Positions 43,850 through 55,439 are shown, counted from the first letter of the stretch. The stretch: 64,000 bases of DNA from Ophioceras dolichostomum (GCA_003049485.1 PYST01000013.1:124001-188000); one strand, 5' to 3'. Program-made: numbers and translations. Notes: a model not told the origin generated them from the letters alone.

Positions 43850-45146
43850 GTTTGTTATCGCTTTGGAAGATGGCTAGTTAAACAAACACGTGATGTAAGA
43901 CGTTTTCTCTCTCTGTAGAGGTTTAGATGATGGATATTCGGAGCGTTTCTGAAAACAAACCTTTTTTCTCATTTGTTCCCCGCTGGCTGGATGGGAGGAG
44001 TCTTGAGATATGTTTCTTCTGTTGTCCTCCATATTCATTCTTGAGTTGTTCTGGCTTGCCAGAGAAACTACCGCCATGCGACTTCTAGAGTTTCGGTGTC
44101 GAGTTTTTGGATCTCGACCTTTCTCTTCATGTATAGTCAATTTGAAGTGGGAATGGATTTGCGTGTCTCTACCTCAAGTTCTGATCGTCTATTGATTGCT
44201 CTTTGCATGTTGTGATGTCATTCTACAGAATTGGGAGTCGCCTCAGGGGCCTCGCTAGGATCTTCTACATGTTTTCCTTGTGCAGGCTGTACGACATAGT
44301 GTACGCTTGGGACCATCATCAGGATACCTACCCAGAAAGTCGAGTCAAAGCTGTTCTGGAATTCGATGGGCCAACATTTCTGGCCAGACAAAACTCACTC
44401 AGTCAGGAGAATAAATATCCTGGGCTGCTGACGACGTAATGCTCGCTCACGACAGGGCATAGCTGTACGATGTCGGCGACTCCATGTCCCCAAATCTCTA
44501 ACACAAAGGTTGCGAGTTGAGCTCATCAATCGACACAGTTCCCAGATTGACTTGACCAAGTTTTTCACCAGTACGAAGATTATCTAGTACTCCTCATAGG
44601 TGGCGCTGATCCTTGGGTGTTTCCGGCGCAAGAGATGATCGACCTGAAACTCGGAGAATATACCACGGATATCAGACCAGCGGCAAGAAAGATCTCCCAG
44701 GATGTGTGTTTGTTTAGTAGGATCAAGCACATCAATGACCAATCCATTGCTCCTGGTCTCTCTAGCCACGGTTCCACGGTTCCTGTTCCAGTTCCCATCG
44801 TGTTCACAATACTCGATCCCTCCTTTTCTTCCAAACACAACGAAGACCACGGAGAATGGGCAGTGAGGCCCAACGCAGTGACTGGACCTACCTGTATAAT
44901 CATCCTCGACAACTGTTTACTGAGATGCACGTTTTCACGCAGTTGTGCAAGAATAGAAACTAGCGGGCGCGCAATTACCTCCCCTCGGCCTCGTGTCACC
45001 TCGCGATTACCCATACCTTCGACCCCAAAAGTGGTAGCCTGCTGCAACCAAATCTCTGCATGCCTTTCCTTCCGTCATTCACTCGGTTATCCTTCATCTC
45101 CATTCTACACACCAACTATCACGGAAATTACCCGCCTGAGTTCACC
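43850..45146. other. intergenic, with a possible minus-strand exon
   Basis: The 3' region of the secreted-protein gene is followed by sequence without a firm gene. A minus-strand frame at 44850-44584 (ending KHPRISATYEEY) and a short helical frame before a GTAGGT donor near 44890 could be exons of a small gene, but I cannot join them convincingly. Confidence 0.35.
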
Positions 45147-45931
45147 ATGCCGTTCGAGCTTCACATCCCATCGTGCATCCACGACCCTCCTCATCCTCTG
45201 CACCTGCCGCCTCTAGAGAAACCCCTTAGGATCTAGATCGAGGGCCCACTAATAGCTGTCAACAGACTCCTCCCAGCAACATCACGGATCTCAGAGGTGG
45301 CGGTCGATGCGTTTCCCCAGCCGGGCGGGCTCAAGTTTGCAAAACTGGTGTATCGCCGATTCTACGGGCCAGACGTCCAGCCGGAGCTAGCCGGTTCCTT
45401 TCTGCGAGACGAGGTTATTGGCTGGGTGGAATCTCCGCCAGCTCCCGTAGTGTGAGTCGAGTCACCCAATGTGTGCATTATGCCAGGGGAGCTGCAGTAG
45501 AACAATCGACTCTCCCTTCTCCCTTGACCCTGTGGCTTCCGGCTGCTTACCTTACAGGCCGCCTGTCCCTCCCTCTCCACACTTAGATAGAACCTTCGAC
45601 TATTACGGTGTCACGATCGACCACCCCGTCCCGGCCGATGATCCCGATCCAGACGTGCTTCATCTCTACATCTTCGAGCTGGAGGTGGAAGACGGGCCGT
45701 TCGCAGGCGGGGTGGCCTTTGCCAACAAATACCTGAAGCTGGTCATGGATCCAGCCGACTACGTGGGAGAGCGCGTGCTGGCCGTGCCGCGGGCGCTGTT
45801 CCACGCGAAAGGGCACACAGGACCGGAGCAGGATCAACGGCTGCGTGGCAGAGCAGGACCAGAGGCTCCAGGAGCGCGCCGCTGCTGCAAAGGCAAAGGA
45901 GTGGTCTGTTGCTTCGTCACCTAAGCATTGA
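45147..45931 (+). pseudogene. probable decayed gene (hypothetical protein)
   Basis: From ATG 45147 a frame reads MPFELHIPSCIHDPPHPLHL, hits TAG at 45234-45236, then continues open with protein-like sequence (GGLKFAKLVYRRFYGPDVQP, LRDEVIGWVESPP). A good GTGAGT donor and a TTACAG acceptor near 45558 remove ~105 bp in phase. The next block (TFDYYGVTIDHPVPADDPDP, LHLYIFELEVEDG, KYLKLVMDPADYVGERVLAV) then runs to TAA at 45922-45924. Near 45800 an overlapping frame becomes the more natural C-terminus (AEQDQRLQERAAAAKAKEW, ending SSPKH, TGA at 45929-45931), suggesting a frameshift or missed short intron. I do not recognise the family. The in-frame stop could alternatively lie upstream of a real internal start or inside an unrecognised intron. 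Confidence 0.4.
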
Positions 45932-47653
45932 GAGGCTTGCAGTCCCAGGCGGGCATTCTCCAAGACCCGAGCGGGCGTCGCCAGCGCAGCTACATACCCG
46001 GTACTTAGGTACACTACGTGTAGTTACCTCTCTGCGTGCCTATCGAAGGTAAGCAGCCAGCCAAAAATGCGCAACCTACCTCCCTACTTTAACCCCTCTC
46101 CTAACCCTCAGACCTTCAAAGACCAGACCTGCAAATAAGACGTGAAGATCCTGCTGTGCCCCTACTCATGTACCAGACACTCCGAGCGAGCGGGTGGTGA
46201 GATGCAGGTCCACGGCGTGGAACGCGGTAGTGACCATGCCTTGCCGTGTCTTGTCTGCCCCTGAAATAATAAGAATATAATAAGCGGCGGCACGCACATG
46301 CACGCCACATGCTCGCGCTGTAACCCTCCGAACCTCGAGACCTCCCAGATGGTAATCTTTAATCCCCCCTCTTTCTTCCACTGATCCTACGAGGATGACA
46401 TACGGTTATAATACCCCTCACCACGGCCGACTGACGAGCGGCAGGAATTTCTTCCGTGCTACAGAAGAAGAAGTGCCCCTCGTTACGGCATCGACTGAGC
46501 ATCATCACGAGACCCCAAGCCATTGGACAGAATAGAGATGACAGAAAACTGCCCAACAGAGCTCTGTGGGCATGAAAATGCAGCAAGAGGACGTTGACCA
46601 GGCGTGGAATGCATGCATCACCCCGTAGTTGTCACATGAAGAGCTGCCACTTCTTCAAGTATACACGTGAAAGTCCAAAATACTCGGGAGCTTGGTGGAA
46701 GTCGTTGCTCCTTCTAGGATAACTTCCGCCGCGAACCTTGATCTACCATTGGCCTTAGCTTGCCATGTGAAGTACCATCTCAGTCTCTCTAAAGTCTACT
46801 AGTAGCTGAGAAACCTCATCACCAACCTCGTTCTTAGTGACTTGCGGTTTTATTCCAGAAGTGCAGATCAATATGCCCCCATACTTCTTTTCCCATTGTT
46901 TTCCCTACCGTCCTCTGATATTCCATGCCTCATCCAGAAATATCACGATCATGTCTCACTCGGCGGTACCTTTGTTTGCTCCCCAGTTGAATCGGGTATA
47001 TTGCATCTATGTACTTTGTGACCACCTTCCTTGCCTGTGTTTTTGAGTGACCTAACCTCTTTTCCCTTTGACCTCTCTCTCCTTCTTTCCCCGCCCCTTC
47101 TCCTCCTCGGCCTGCCTGCCAGCCATCTTTGAGGGCGAAAGACTTCCAAACAAACATAAAACGCCTTGTGTTTATCAAGAAAAAGCAGCAAACGTGGTAG
47201 GAAGCCCGGTTGATGGACTGTTCCCCAAAGCTCTCCGGATAAACCTCCCTTTTAGGTTTCCCTTTTTAATGTTGAATGCTCCCACACCACCGCCTTTGTT
47301 TGTTGACCTTCCCATATAAGCCCCCTGAACCCCTTGCCAAACACCTTTTTTCCGGAGAACTTTTCACCAGTTCAGTTAAAAAGATAATATGAGAGAAAAG
47401 GAGACAAGAGAATTGTGCGTTGTGTCCATACTCATGTATTCCATCCAGTGTGACAAAGAAAAAAAGATCGTTCAAAGCAAACGCCGATGTTGAAATCGTT
47501 TAGCCCGCATTCCCAGAAGTTATCAAATCAATAAATGCTCATTCAACGAAAAGACGCCAGAAAAGATGGAATACTGCCTAGGCTACTACCGAGAGAGGGA
47601 CGGGGAAGAAAGAGTTAGAGGAGAAAAAGAAGTGGTCGCCGACTCGGCACCAT
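45932..47653. other. intergenic, no gene seen
   Basis: 1.7 kb downstream of the probable pseudogene and of the 3' end of MET6. Only short unconvincing frames. The sequence near 47050-47330 is C/T-rich without a following plus-strand gene. Confidence 0.45.
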
Positions 47654-50151
47654 TTACTTCTGGTACTTGGCGCGGAAGTACTTGGCGGCGTTGACCATGT
47701 TGACCAGCGCCTCCTTGGTCTCCTTCCACTGGCGGGTCTTGAGACCGCAGTCGGGGTCGATCCAGAGCTGCTCGGGCTTGAGGTACTTGAGCATCTCCTC
47801 GATGCGGTCCTTGATCTCCTGCTCGCTGGGCACGCGGGGCGAGTGGATGTCGTAGACGCCAGGGCCGATGTGGCGCGGGTAGGCCGAGTCGACGAAGACG
47901 GCCAGCAGCTTGGCGTCCGACTTGCTGTTCTCGATGGAAAGAACGTCGGCGTCGAGGGCGGCGATGGCGTGGAAGAAGTCCTGGAACTCGGAGTAGCAGA
48001 AGTGCGAGTGGATCTGGGTCGAGTCCTCGACACCACAGGTCGACAGCTTGAAGGCCTTGACGGCCCAGTCAAGGTAGGCGTCACGCTCCTTGCCGGCGCG
48101 GAGGGGAAGACCCTCACGCAGGGCGGGCTCATCGACCTGGATGACGTCGACGCCGGCCTTCTCGAGGTCGACGACCTCGTCGCGCAGGGCAAGCGCGAGC
48201 TGCTCGGCCTGGACGGACTGGTGGACGTCATCACGAGGGAACGACCACCGCAGACAGGTGACTGGGCCGGTCAACATGCCCTTCATGGGCTTCTTGGAAA
48301 TGCTGACGGCGTACTTCGACTCCTTGACCGTCATGGGCGCCGGGCGCGAGATGTCACCGACGATGATCGGGGGCCGCACGCAGCGGGAGCCGTAGCTCTG
48401 GACCCAGGCGTGCGTGGTGAAGGCATAGCCGTCCAGGCGCTCGCCGAAGAACTGCACCATGTCGTTCCGCTCAGGCTCACCGTGGACCAGGACATCCAGG
48501 TCGAGCTCCTCCTGGATCTTGACGTTGTTCTCGATCTCCTCTTCGATGAACTTGTCGTACTGCTCAGCAGTGATCTCCTTCTTGGTGAGCTTGGCACGCT
48601 GGCTGCGGATGGTCTGGGTCTGGGGGAAGGATCCGATGGTGGTAGTCGGGAAGAGAGGCAGGTTGAGCTTGGCCTGCTGCTGGGCGATACGGGTGGGGAA
48701 CTCAGACTTGCGGTCGTAGTCAGCCGCGACAATCTTGGACTGCCTCTCCTTGACCTTAGGGTCGTTGGTCCGGCTCGAGGTGGCACGCGCGGTCATGGAC
48801 TTGGCGTTCGCTTCAAGCTGCTCGCGGACCGAGGCGGGGCCCTCCGTCACAGCCTTGGCAATGATGGCGACCTCGACGGCCTTCTCGCTGGCGAACGAGA
48901 ACCAGTCGGCGATCTCAGGGTCCAGCTTCTTCTCGCTGGCCAGGGTGTGGGGGGTGTGCAGAAGGGAGCTCGAGGTGGCGACAATGACGCGCTCCTTGCC
49001 GAGCTTCTGGATGGCCGTCTCCACGGTCTCGATGGCACGCTTGAAGTTGGTCTTCCAGATGTTGCGGCCGTCGACGACACCGGCAGAGAGGATGGTGTTG
49101 GGGCCAAGGGAGCCAATAACGATCTCCAGCTGCTCCGGGTTGCGGACCAGGTCAACGTGGACAGCATAAATGCCCTGGGGGACGGCCTCCAGGTTGTGGA
49201 CGATGTCACCGAAGTAGGTGGCGAAAACCAGCTTGGGGATCTTGTCACCCAGAGCGGCGAACTTCTCGTACGTGGGCTTGAAGGCAGCCTTGGTCTTGGC
49301 AGGCAGGTCGAAGACCAGGGTGGGCTCGTCGATCTGGACGACCTCGGCGCCGGCAGCCTTCAGCTTGGTGAGCAGCTCCTCGTAGATGGGGACGAGCTTG
49401 TCCAGCAGGTCGATGGGGTTGACAGTCTGGTCACGGTCGGCCTTGGCCAGGTGCAGGAAAGAGACGGGGCCAACCAGTACGGGGCGGGTGACGATGCCAG
49501 CCTCCTTGGCCTCCAGGAACTCGGCAACAGCCTTGGGGCTGTCGACCAGCTTGAAAGTCTGGTTGTCCTGGAGAGTGGGCTTGACGTAGTGGTAGTTGGA
49601 GTCAAACCACTTGACCATCTCCAAGCTGGGCACATCGACACCGTCCTTCTGGTGGCCACGGCCCATGGCGAAGTACTCGTCGACGGGGTTCAGCTTGGAG
49701 CCGGCATACCGCTCAGGGACGGCCTAGTAGATATGGTTCCATTGCGTTAGAGCCACTCGGTCTCACTCGACGTATTGCGGGTGCACCATCCACAGCAGCA
49801 GGGCGAATTGAGGGGCAAAACTTACACCGAAGTCCTGGATGTGGGACAGGACCTGGTCGTAGAGGGCGAAGTCATTGCTAGGAATGATGTCGACGCCGGC
49901 GTCCTTCTGGATCTTCCAGTGGGCGAGCCTCAGCCTCTTAGCCTCAGCAAGAAGCTCCTCCTGGGAGATCTTGCCGCCCCAGTCTGAGCACACCGGTCCG
50001 TCAGCGTCCGGCCTAAGGGTCTAGTAACTAGCAAGAGGAGCCAATTGCTAAGTTGGCGACGGCGAGGGGCACACTTACAAGCCTCCGTAGCCTTCTTCAG
50101 GTCACGGTTGACTCCCATGCGAGGGAAACCGAGAATGGAGGACTGAACCAT
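47654..50151 (-). CDS. MET6: cobalamin-independent methionine synthase
   Basis: Three exons on the minus strand, 50151..50079, 49983..49826 and 49723..47654, phase-consistent, give 766 residues, the standard length. The N-terminus MVQSSILGFPRMGVNRDLKK and the split motif A|YWGGKISQEEL are diagnostic. The C-terminal barrel holds the zinc ligands: His and Cys in HSHFCYSEF, Glu in LSIENSKSD and Cys in DPDCGLKTR. The enzyme transfers a methyl group from 5-methyltetrahydrofolate (polyglutamate form) to homocysteine to make methionine, in the cytosol. Strongly C/G-biased third positions suggest high expression. The two short 5' introns fit Pezizomycotina orthologues. The last junction (CTACTAG before 49723) restores DFG|AVPERYAG. 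Confidence 0.98.
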
Positions 50152-51419
50152 GATGGGCGGTGCTAGGTTCTGAACGTCTGGTGTTGATTACTTGGGCAGG
50201 AAACTTCGGCGGAGAGGGGTATTGGCTGTCAATGGCAAGTTTGGGCTTAAAAGTTAGCTGGCATGCACAGAGATGGGATTTTCTCGCCGTCAAGAAGCCA
50301 TTGACGATGGGGGATTGGATGTAGGCAGGTGGATAGTACGGACCACTCTGGTTTGATGGAAGTTTGGCTTTGGGGAGAAGATGGAGAAGAAGAAAATGGA
50401 CAGTTGGTGGGAATGAGGAAGAGTCGAGGTAAAGGCAAAAGACTGAGGGAGGAAAAGAAGAGGAGGGAGATAGTGAAAGGAGGAGGGAGGAGGGATGAAA
50501 AAAAACTGTGGGACCTGAAAAACAGACCCTAGCTTAGCCTGCCCTCTGTTGCAGGGCGAAAGAGTGCTTGTCACAACGGAGCGGTGTGCAATGCGTCTTG
50601 CGGTGACCTAAGACCAGGCCAGACCCGACCTGTGGCCAACAGAAACAGCCCCGATGAATGGTGGGATGTGACTTGATAAGCTACCGCCGCCGCTGTCAAT
50701 TCATTGAGGAGGGGCAGGCGAATGGAGGGGTCCTACAAAGCGGGGTGCCAAAACGCTCACCGCAGCGACGGAATTTTCTTCTCCTTTTGGTGGGGCAGAG
50801 TGAAGACAGGGACCGACCCCTCTCTCCAAGCTTAACATGAGTTCGATCACGTCAATGCTGGACGGTTGCGCCATCGTCGTTTGATTCCGAAGGCCGGCGA
50901 CGGACATCGCTTTTCGAGCAGGACAAGCTTCAAAATTTTTCGTTGAGGCTCTCCTTCCCGTCTCCCTGTCCAAGACACCGACAACCGGGATTGGTCGTAC
51001 ATACAAGACGGGATAGGCTACACGAAAGGTAGGATCGTTTATAAGACCCGCCCACTATAAGATGCAGGCACATACATACAAAGATACCCCTCCATCCGTT
51101 CGCTTCCCGTCCCTAAATGCCACTAGGCTGGAGGTCCGTCTGTGCGATTCTTTTGGTTTTCACGGAGCTCGGTTAGAAATGCCCGTTCTCGAGCCGTTTC
51201 TCCCTGTGCCAACCGAGTTACGGTTTTCCGTTCAACGCAGAAAATAGGAAAGAAAAGGTTGGCAACGATGGTCGCCAACAGCACGTGTCACAAACATCGC
51301 CGCTTTCACGTTGCCATGCAGTTGTTTCCCAGCCACTCTAACAACACCACCATCATTATTTTTTTAGTCATAAGTCGTACAACATTAGACGCGAGAATCA
51401 GAAAAAAAAGAAGGCAAAA
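50152..51419 (-). promoter_or_regulatory. MET6 promoter region / 3' end of CENP-Q gene
   Basis: 1.27 kb between the MET6 start and the CENP-Q stop. From about 50260 to 50520 the plus strand is purine-rich, so the MET6 leader on the minus strand is C/T-rich, as expected of a highly expressed fungal gene. A CACGTG E-box lies at about 51282. No gene supported. Confidence 0.45.
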
Positions 51420-53505
51420 TCAACCCAGCAAAATCCTATCGGACTGAGCCGGGTCGAGGTGCTTGAGCAACACCTCCTGCAGTGCAGCCTTGCTCTTCGT
51501 GATCGCGGGGAGAATCCCGTCGACCTGCTGTAGATTCCCCTTCATGCTCTCCATGTGACTGCTGATTTGCTGCGAAAGATTGACCAAATCATCATCGTCA
51601 CCGTCATCATCTATTCCCTGCTGGTGGGTATCGTATATACGTTAGCCAAATGTCTCCAACCCACGTGCGCTGTCGAGAGAAAACCACCAACCTTGAATAA
51701 GCCCACGGCATGTCGCTCAGGGACAACAAGCTCCAAGCTCCTCCTCCCCGCCTCCTCATCCCCACCCCCCTCGCTCACGGTCCCATCATCATCAGCAGCA
51801 GAGGAAAGAGGACCCTTCTTCATCTCCGGCGCCAGCACGTGTGCAGACCTGGCCCGCTTCCTCCACGCGCGCTTCTCAGCCTGCGCGTTCCTCTCCAGCT
51901 CTCGCAGGTCGGCGTAGTCGGCCTCCAGCAGCTTCTCCTGCTTCGCGATCTCCTTCTTCAGCAGGTCGATGGAGTGCAGCACGGGAGTGAGCTTGTTCTC
52001 CACTTCTTGCGCCACGTCCACGACGCGCTCGTACGTTAGATCTTCAGCGTGGGACCTGCTGCCCCCGCTGCCCCTGCTGCCGCCGTTAGCAGCGGAGGAG
52101 CGCGAGGCGCCTCCTCCTCCTCCCGCGCGATACTGGATGGTCGGAGGCGGGAACAGCAGGCCCTTCATCAGCCGCTTGTGCACGAGGCGCGACATAACGG
52201 AGAGGGCGCTGGCGGCGAACTCGTGCCGGCGGCGGCCGTCGGGTAGACGGGATAGGATGGGCCGCTCGGCCTCTCTGAGGATTGCGTCCACGGCGTCGAT
52301 GGATGCGGCGTCGAGGAGGGACCATTTGGCGGTCATGGTGGAAGGGGGCACGAGCTGGTTGCGTGCTTGGAGGTAGGGGTACTTGGCGTCGAATTGTAGC
52401 GTATCGTCTTCTGCGTCGTATTGTTCCTCGTCTCCAGCGTCTAATGACGGTCGCAGCTCGCGCCGACGTTGGCGGGCACGTGGGCGAGCTTCCTCATCCT
52501 GCTCATCGTCATCTTGTTGTTGAGGATCACGGGAAGGCATGGCTGATCCAGACGGCCGCCCTGGCTTCCTCGCGGCTTTCGCCCCCGATTTTCGTGGCCG
52601 TCCCCTTCCTCTCGGTGAGTTGGCGTCGTCCGGTTGTGAGGCTAGAGAGGGACGACCAGGCTTCCGCTTGGGTTGTCCACTGGTAGAGGCTGACTGCTCG
52701 GGGGACCGGTTTAGTGCGTTGTGGACGGAGACCTCGGCAAGAGACGGGCGACCACGTTTCCGCTTGGGTTGTCCACTGGTAGAGGCTGACTGCTCGGGGG
52801 ACCGGTTTAGTGCGTTGCGGACGGAGACCTCAGCGAGAGACGGGCGACCACGTTTCCGCTTGGGTTGTCCACTGGTAGAGGCTGACTGCTCGGGGGACCG
52901 GTTTAGTGCGTTGCGGACGGAGACCTCAGCGAGAGACGGGCGACCACGTTTCCGCTTGGGTTGTCCACTGGTAGAGGCTGACTGCTCGGGGGACCGGTTT
53001 AGTGCGTTGCGGACGGAGACCTCAGCGAGAGACGGGCGACCACGTTTCCGCTTGGGTTGTCCACTGGTAGAGGCTGACTGCTCGGGGGACCGGTTTAGTG
53101 CGTTGCGGACGGAGACCTCGGCGAGAGACGGGCGACCACGTTTCCGCTTTGGGGGTTGGCCAGCTGCTGGCGAGGACTCTGGTCGGTTCTCGATGTCTGC
53201 AGCAGAGGAGTCTTTGAGGGAAGGACGTCCACGCTTCTTCTTGACTCGAGTAGGGCCGTCAGCTGTATCAGCGCGCTGTTGAACATGGTCTTGATGCTCA
53301 TCGCTCTCGTCATTCGCAGGTCGTCGCCGCTTGGCAGCTCTCTGGCTGCGAGCAGGGTTTGACGCGTCGTCGTCGTCGGCTCGCGACGCGCCTGGCGGGG
53401 CGCGTTTCCGCTTCTGAACTCTAGACTGTGGAGGCTAGAACTAGTCAGTGAAAAGGGCTTCTCCTGTCTGTACTGTGAATCAGAAGGCCAGATCGCAATT
53501 ACCAT
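51420..53505 (-). CDS. inner kinetochore protein CENP-Q/Okp1 with AT-hook array
   Basis: Minus strand, exons 53505..53503 (ATG only), 53425..51692 and 51617..51420, giving 644 residues. The C-terminal ~350 residues match fungal CENP-Q: LTYERVVDVAQEVENKLTPV, DLLKKEIAKQEKLLEADYAD, AHVLAPE. The last exon reads DLVNLSQQISSHMESMKGNL and ends near QSDRILLG. CENP-Q (Okp1 in yeast) pairs with CENP-U (Ame1) in the CCAN/Ctf19 complex that links centromeric nucleosomes to the outer kinetochore. The N-terminal ~300 residues are basic and disordered. They carry about nine GRP AT-hook cores, mostly in five 32-residue repeats (SLAEVSVRNALNRSPEQ...KRKRGRP). An intron right after the start codon (GTAATT...CCACAG) is needed to reach this frame; the next in-frame ATG (52540) would lose the repeats. 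Confidence 0.85.
52647..53126 (-). repeat. 96-bp coding minisatellite, five units
   Basis: Five head-to-tail units of exactly 96 bp inside the CENP-Q exon, with a further partial unit at 53127-53150. Units differ at only a few bases (for example near the GTTGTGG/GTTGCGG position). Each encodes a 32-residue repeat ending in an AT-hook; the 52647 unit has KPGRP instead of KRGRP. Confidence 0.95.
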
Positions 53506-54151
53506 GTCTATGCCGGCCGAACTTTTATGGCACTTTGTGCGGGCTGCAATTTTAGTGTAAAGACTGTTCTGTTGAACGTGTTCCGAATCCCTATTATGAC
53601 GATGGTGACCAGGGTGTCAGCCACACAATGATAGCCTGAGCCTCGATGTGGCTGGTTGAAAACGATGAAAACGTGGAGATCTCCACTGGGCTAAACCTGT
53701 CTGAGACTTTAACCGGCTCCCTGGTCAACCCCAGGACAAGGATTTGCTGATGCCTGTCTGTCCTATTTCCCCAGAAAACACCAAGATTCTCGAGTCCTCT
53801 CCTGTGAATCACTGTTGGTTACTCGGTGCTTGTAAACTATCACGAGCTTCCTCAGTCTCTCGTTGGTGTCGTTTGTCACTTGTCGCGATTCCTGGGTCAT
53901 TATTCTTGTAATCATTTTTGCCTCTTAAATCAACCGGGTGCCTAAGTATCAGCGTGGCTGTTCCTCTCTGGACTCTGAACCCCTCACACTCATTATCATA
54001 GCGACTTTCTTTTTTTTTCTCCAGTCCTTGCAAAATCCTTCCTGAGATTCCATCGTGGACACCTACACTGCTTTCCTCTAACCTATCGCGGAGATCTTTC
54101 TGCCTTGTCGTTTAGTCCATTAGTTTTTTGCTGGTACATTTTGCGCTCACA
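53506..54151. promoter_or_regulatory. divergent promoter region (CENP-Q / ER thioredoxin-like gene)
   Basis: 646 bp between divergent start codons. It is rich in C/T with a T9 run near 54009. I see no gene or named site. Confidence 0.4.
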
Positions 54152-55201
54152 ATGCGCTTCTCCACTTCCATACTGCTGGCACTGCCCATCCTCGGCGTCG
54201 CAGGCGAGGGCGCTTTCGAGCAGTACAAGGCGAAGTTCCAGAACTTCCTGGGTCAGTTTGGCGCGGCCATCCCGAGCGTTACGAGCAAGCTTTCGGAGCC
54301 TGCCAAGTCTGCCAGCGCAAAGTCGTCGCCAAAGTCTGTTCCCGCTAGGAAGATCGAGGTTTTCACTCTTGACAACTGGAGGAACACTTTGTACAACCCC
54401 GTCAAGCCGGACGCGACCGAGCCGGAAGAATGGTGGGTGTTCATCACCGGTGGTAACAAGACATGTTGGGGTATGTGCCTACTACCTAGGTAGATTTACT
54501 ATATGTTTTCTCTCTGTATTTGTCTTCTGGCTGTGGTATTACGCCTCGCATATCAGGCACCTCACTACTTCCCAGAAATCTAACAGCTCTGCGCAAACCC
54601 TAGGTCACTGTGGGAAGGCCGAAGCTGCCTGGAACGAGACGGCGGCCAAACTAGCGACCCTTCCCGACTCTCCGCATCTCGGATATCTCGACTGCGAAAC
54701 GCAGCCCGTGCTCTGCAACGCCTGGTCAGCAGGCGGGCCGTCGATCTGGTCTTTCAAGATGCTGCCGGCCCCTGCCAAGATTGACGTCCACGGCACCCGC
54801 CTTCCGTTCAACACCACCACCCCCAAGACGATCATGGACCTGTATGAGAAAGCTGAGAGCAAGAAGGACGCGTGGAAGCTGAACGAGAGCGTCTTCCACC
54901 CCTTCAACGGGACCCTCGCGCAGTACAACCTCAACGTCCCCGTCGCGTACATCCTCTACTTTTTCAGCATCATCCCCAACTGGGCTATGATGTTGGTGGT
55001 CTCTTTCATCAGCCGCACCATGATGTAAGTTCGGATCGGTGTGCTTTTCATCTCGTGTCGTTGGTGGCCGGTGCCGAGATCTGTTGCTGACAAATGGTGG
55101 CCAGGAACCGTCGCATGAACAACCACAACAACCCCCAGGCGCGAGCCGGCGCCAACGCGCCTGCTGGTGGAGCTACTGCAGGTGCCGCAGGCGCGAGGTA
55201 G
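54152..55201 (+). CDS. ER membrane protein with thioredoxin-like lumenal domain
   Basis: Three exons, 54152..54470, 54604..55024 and 55105..55201, phase-consistent, give 278 residues. A signal peptide (STSILLALPILGVAG) is followed by a helical segment and a Ser/Lys linker. A thioredoxin-like domain then starts KIEVFTLDNWRNTLYNP, EEWWVFITGG. At the redox position it reads KTCWGHCGKAEAAW (C105, C109), where protein disulfide isomerases read WCGHCK; the order of Trp and the first Cys is reversed. Later come LGYLDCETQPVLCNAW and GPSIWSFKMLP, which resemble the cis-Pro region. One membrane segment spans residues about 219-243 (VAYILYFFSIIPNWAMML), and a short Asn/Ala/Gly-rich tail ends GAR. There are four or five N-glycosylation sequons. 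Orientation implies a lumenal redox-like domain anchored in the ER membrane. The function is not known to me. Confidence 0.85.
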
Positions 55202-55439
55202 ATCACGTTGACGAGCAGGCGCCGAGGAGGGAGTGTGCGGAAATGGTCCTGCCGAACGCGTGCTTGGGTCGATGATGGGGCGTGATTGGAGGCTTTTCTT
55301 GGACACGATTTCCTTCTTTGGGATGTGCGTTGTCGCAGCATTGCCGTTGCCCTCTGCCCTCATATTCATCTTTCGAACTTGTCATTTGCATACCTAGTCC
55401 ATAGTGGTGCGTGCAGCGGCCGTACGACAAACTCGATTC

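Noticed and set aside
47843..49750. 635-codon plus-strand frame opposite MET6
   Set aside because: Antisense shadow of a highly biased, GC-rich coding exon; the minus strand encodes an unambiguous methionine synthase.
52539..53282. Plus-strand 247-codon frame of GRPRF-type repeats opposite CENP-Q
   Set aside because: It is the antisense shadow of the 96-bp minisatellite; a 96-bp unit keeps every frame periodic and open.
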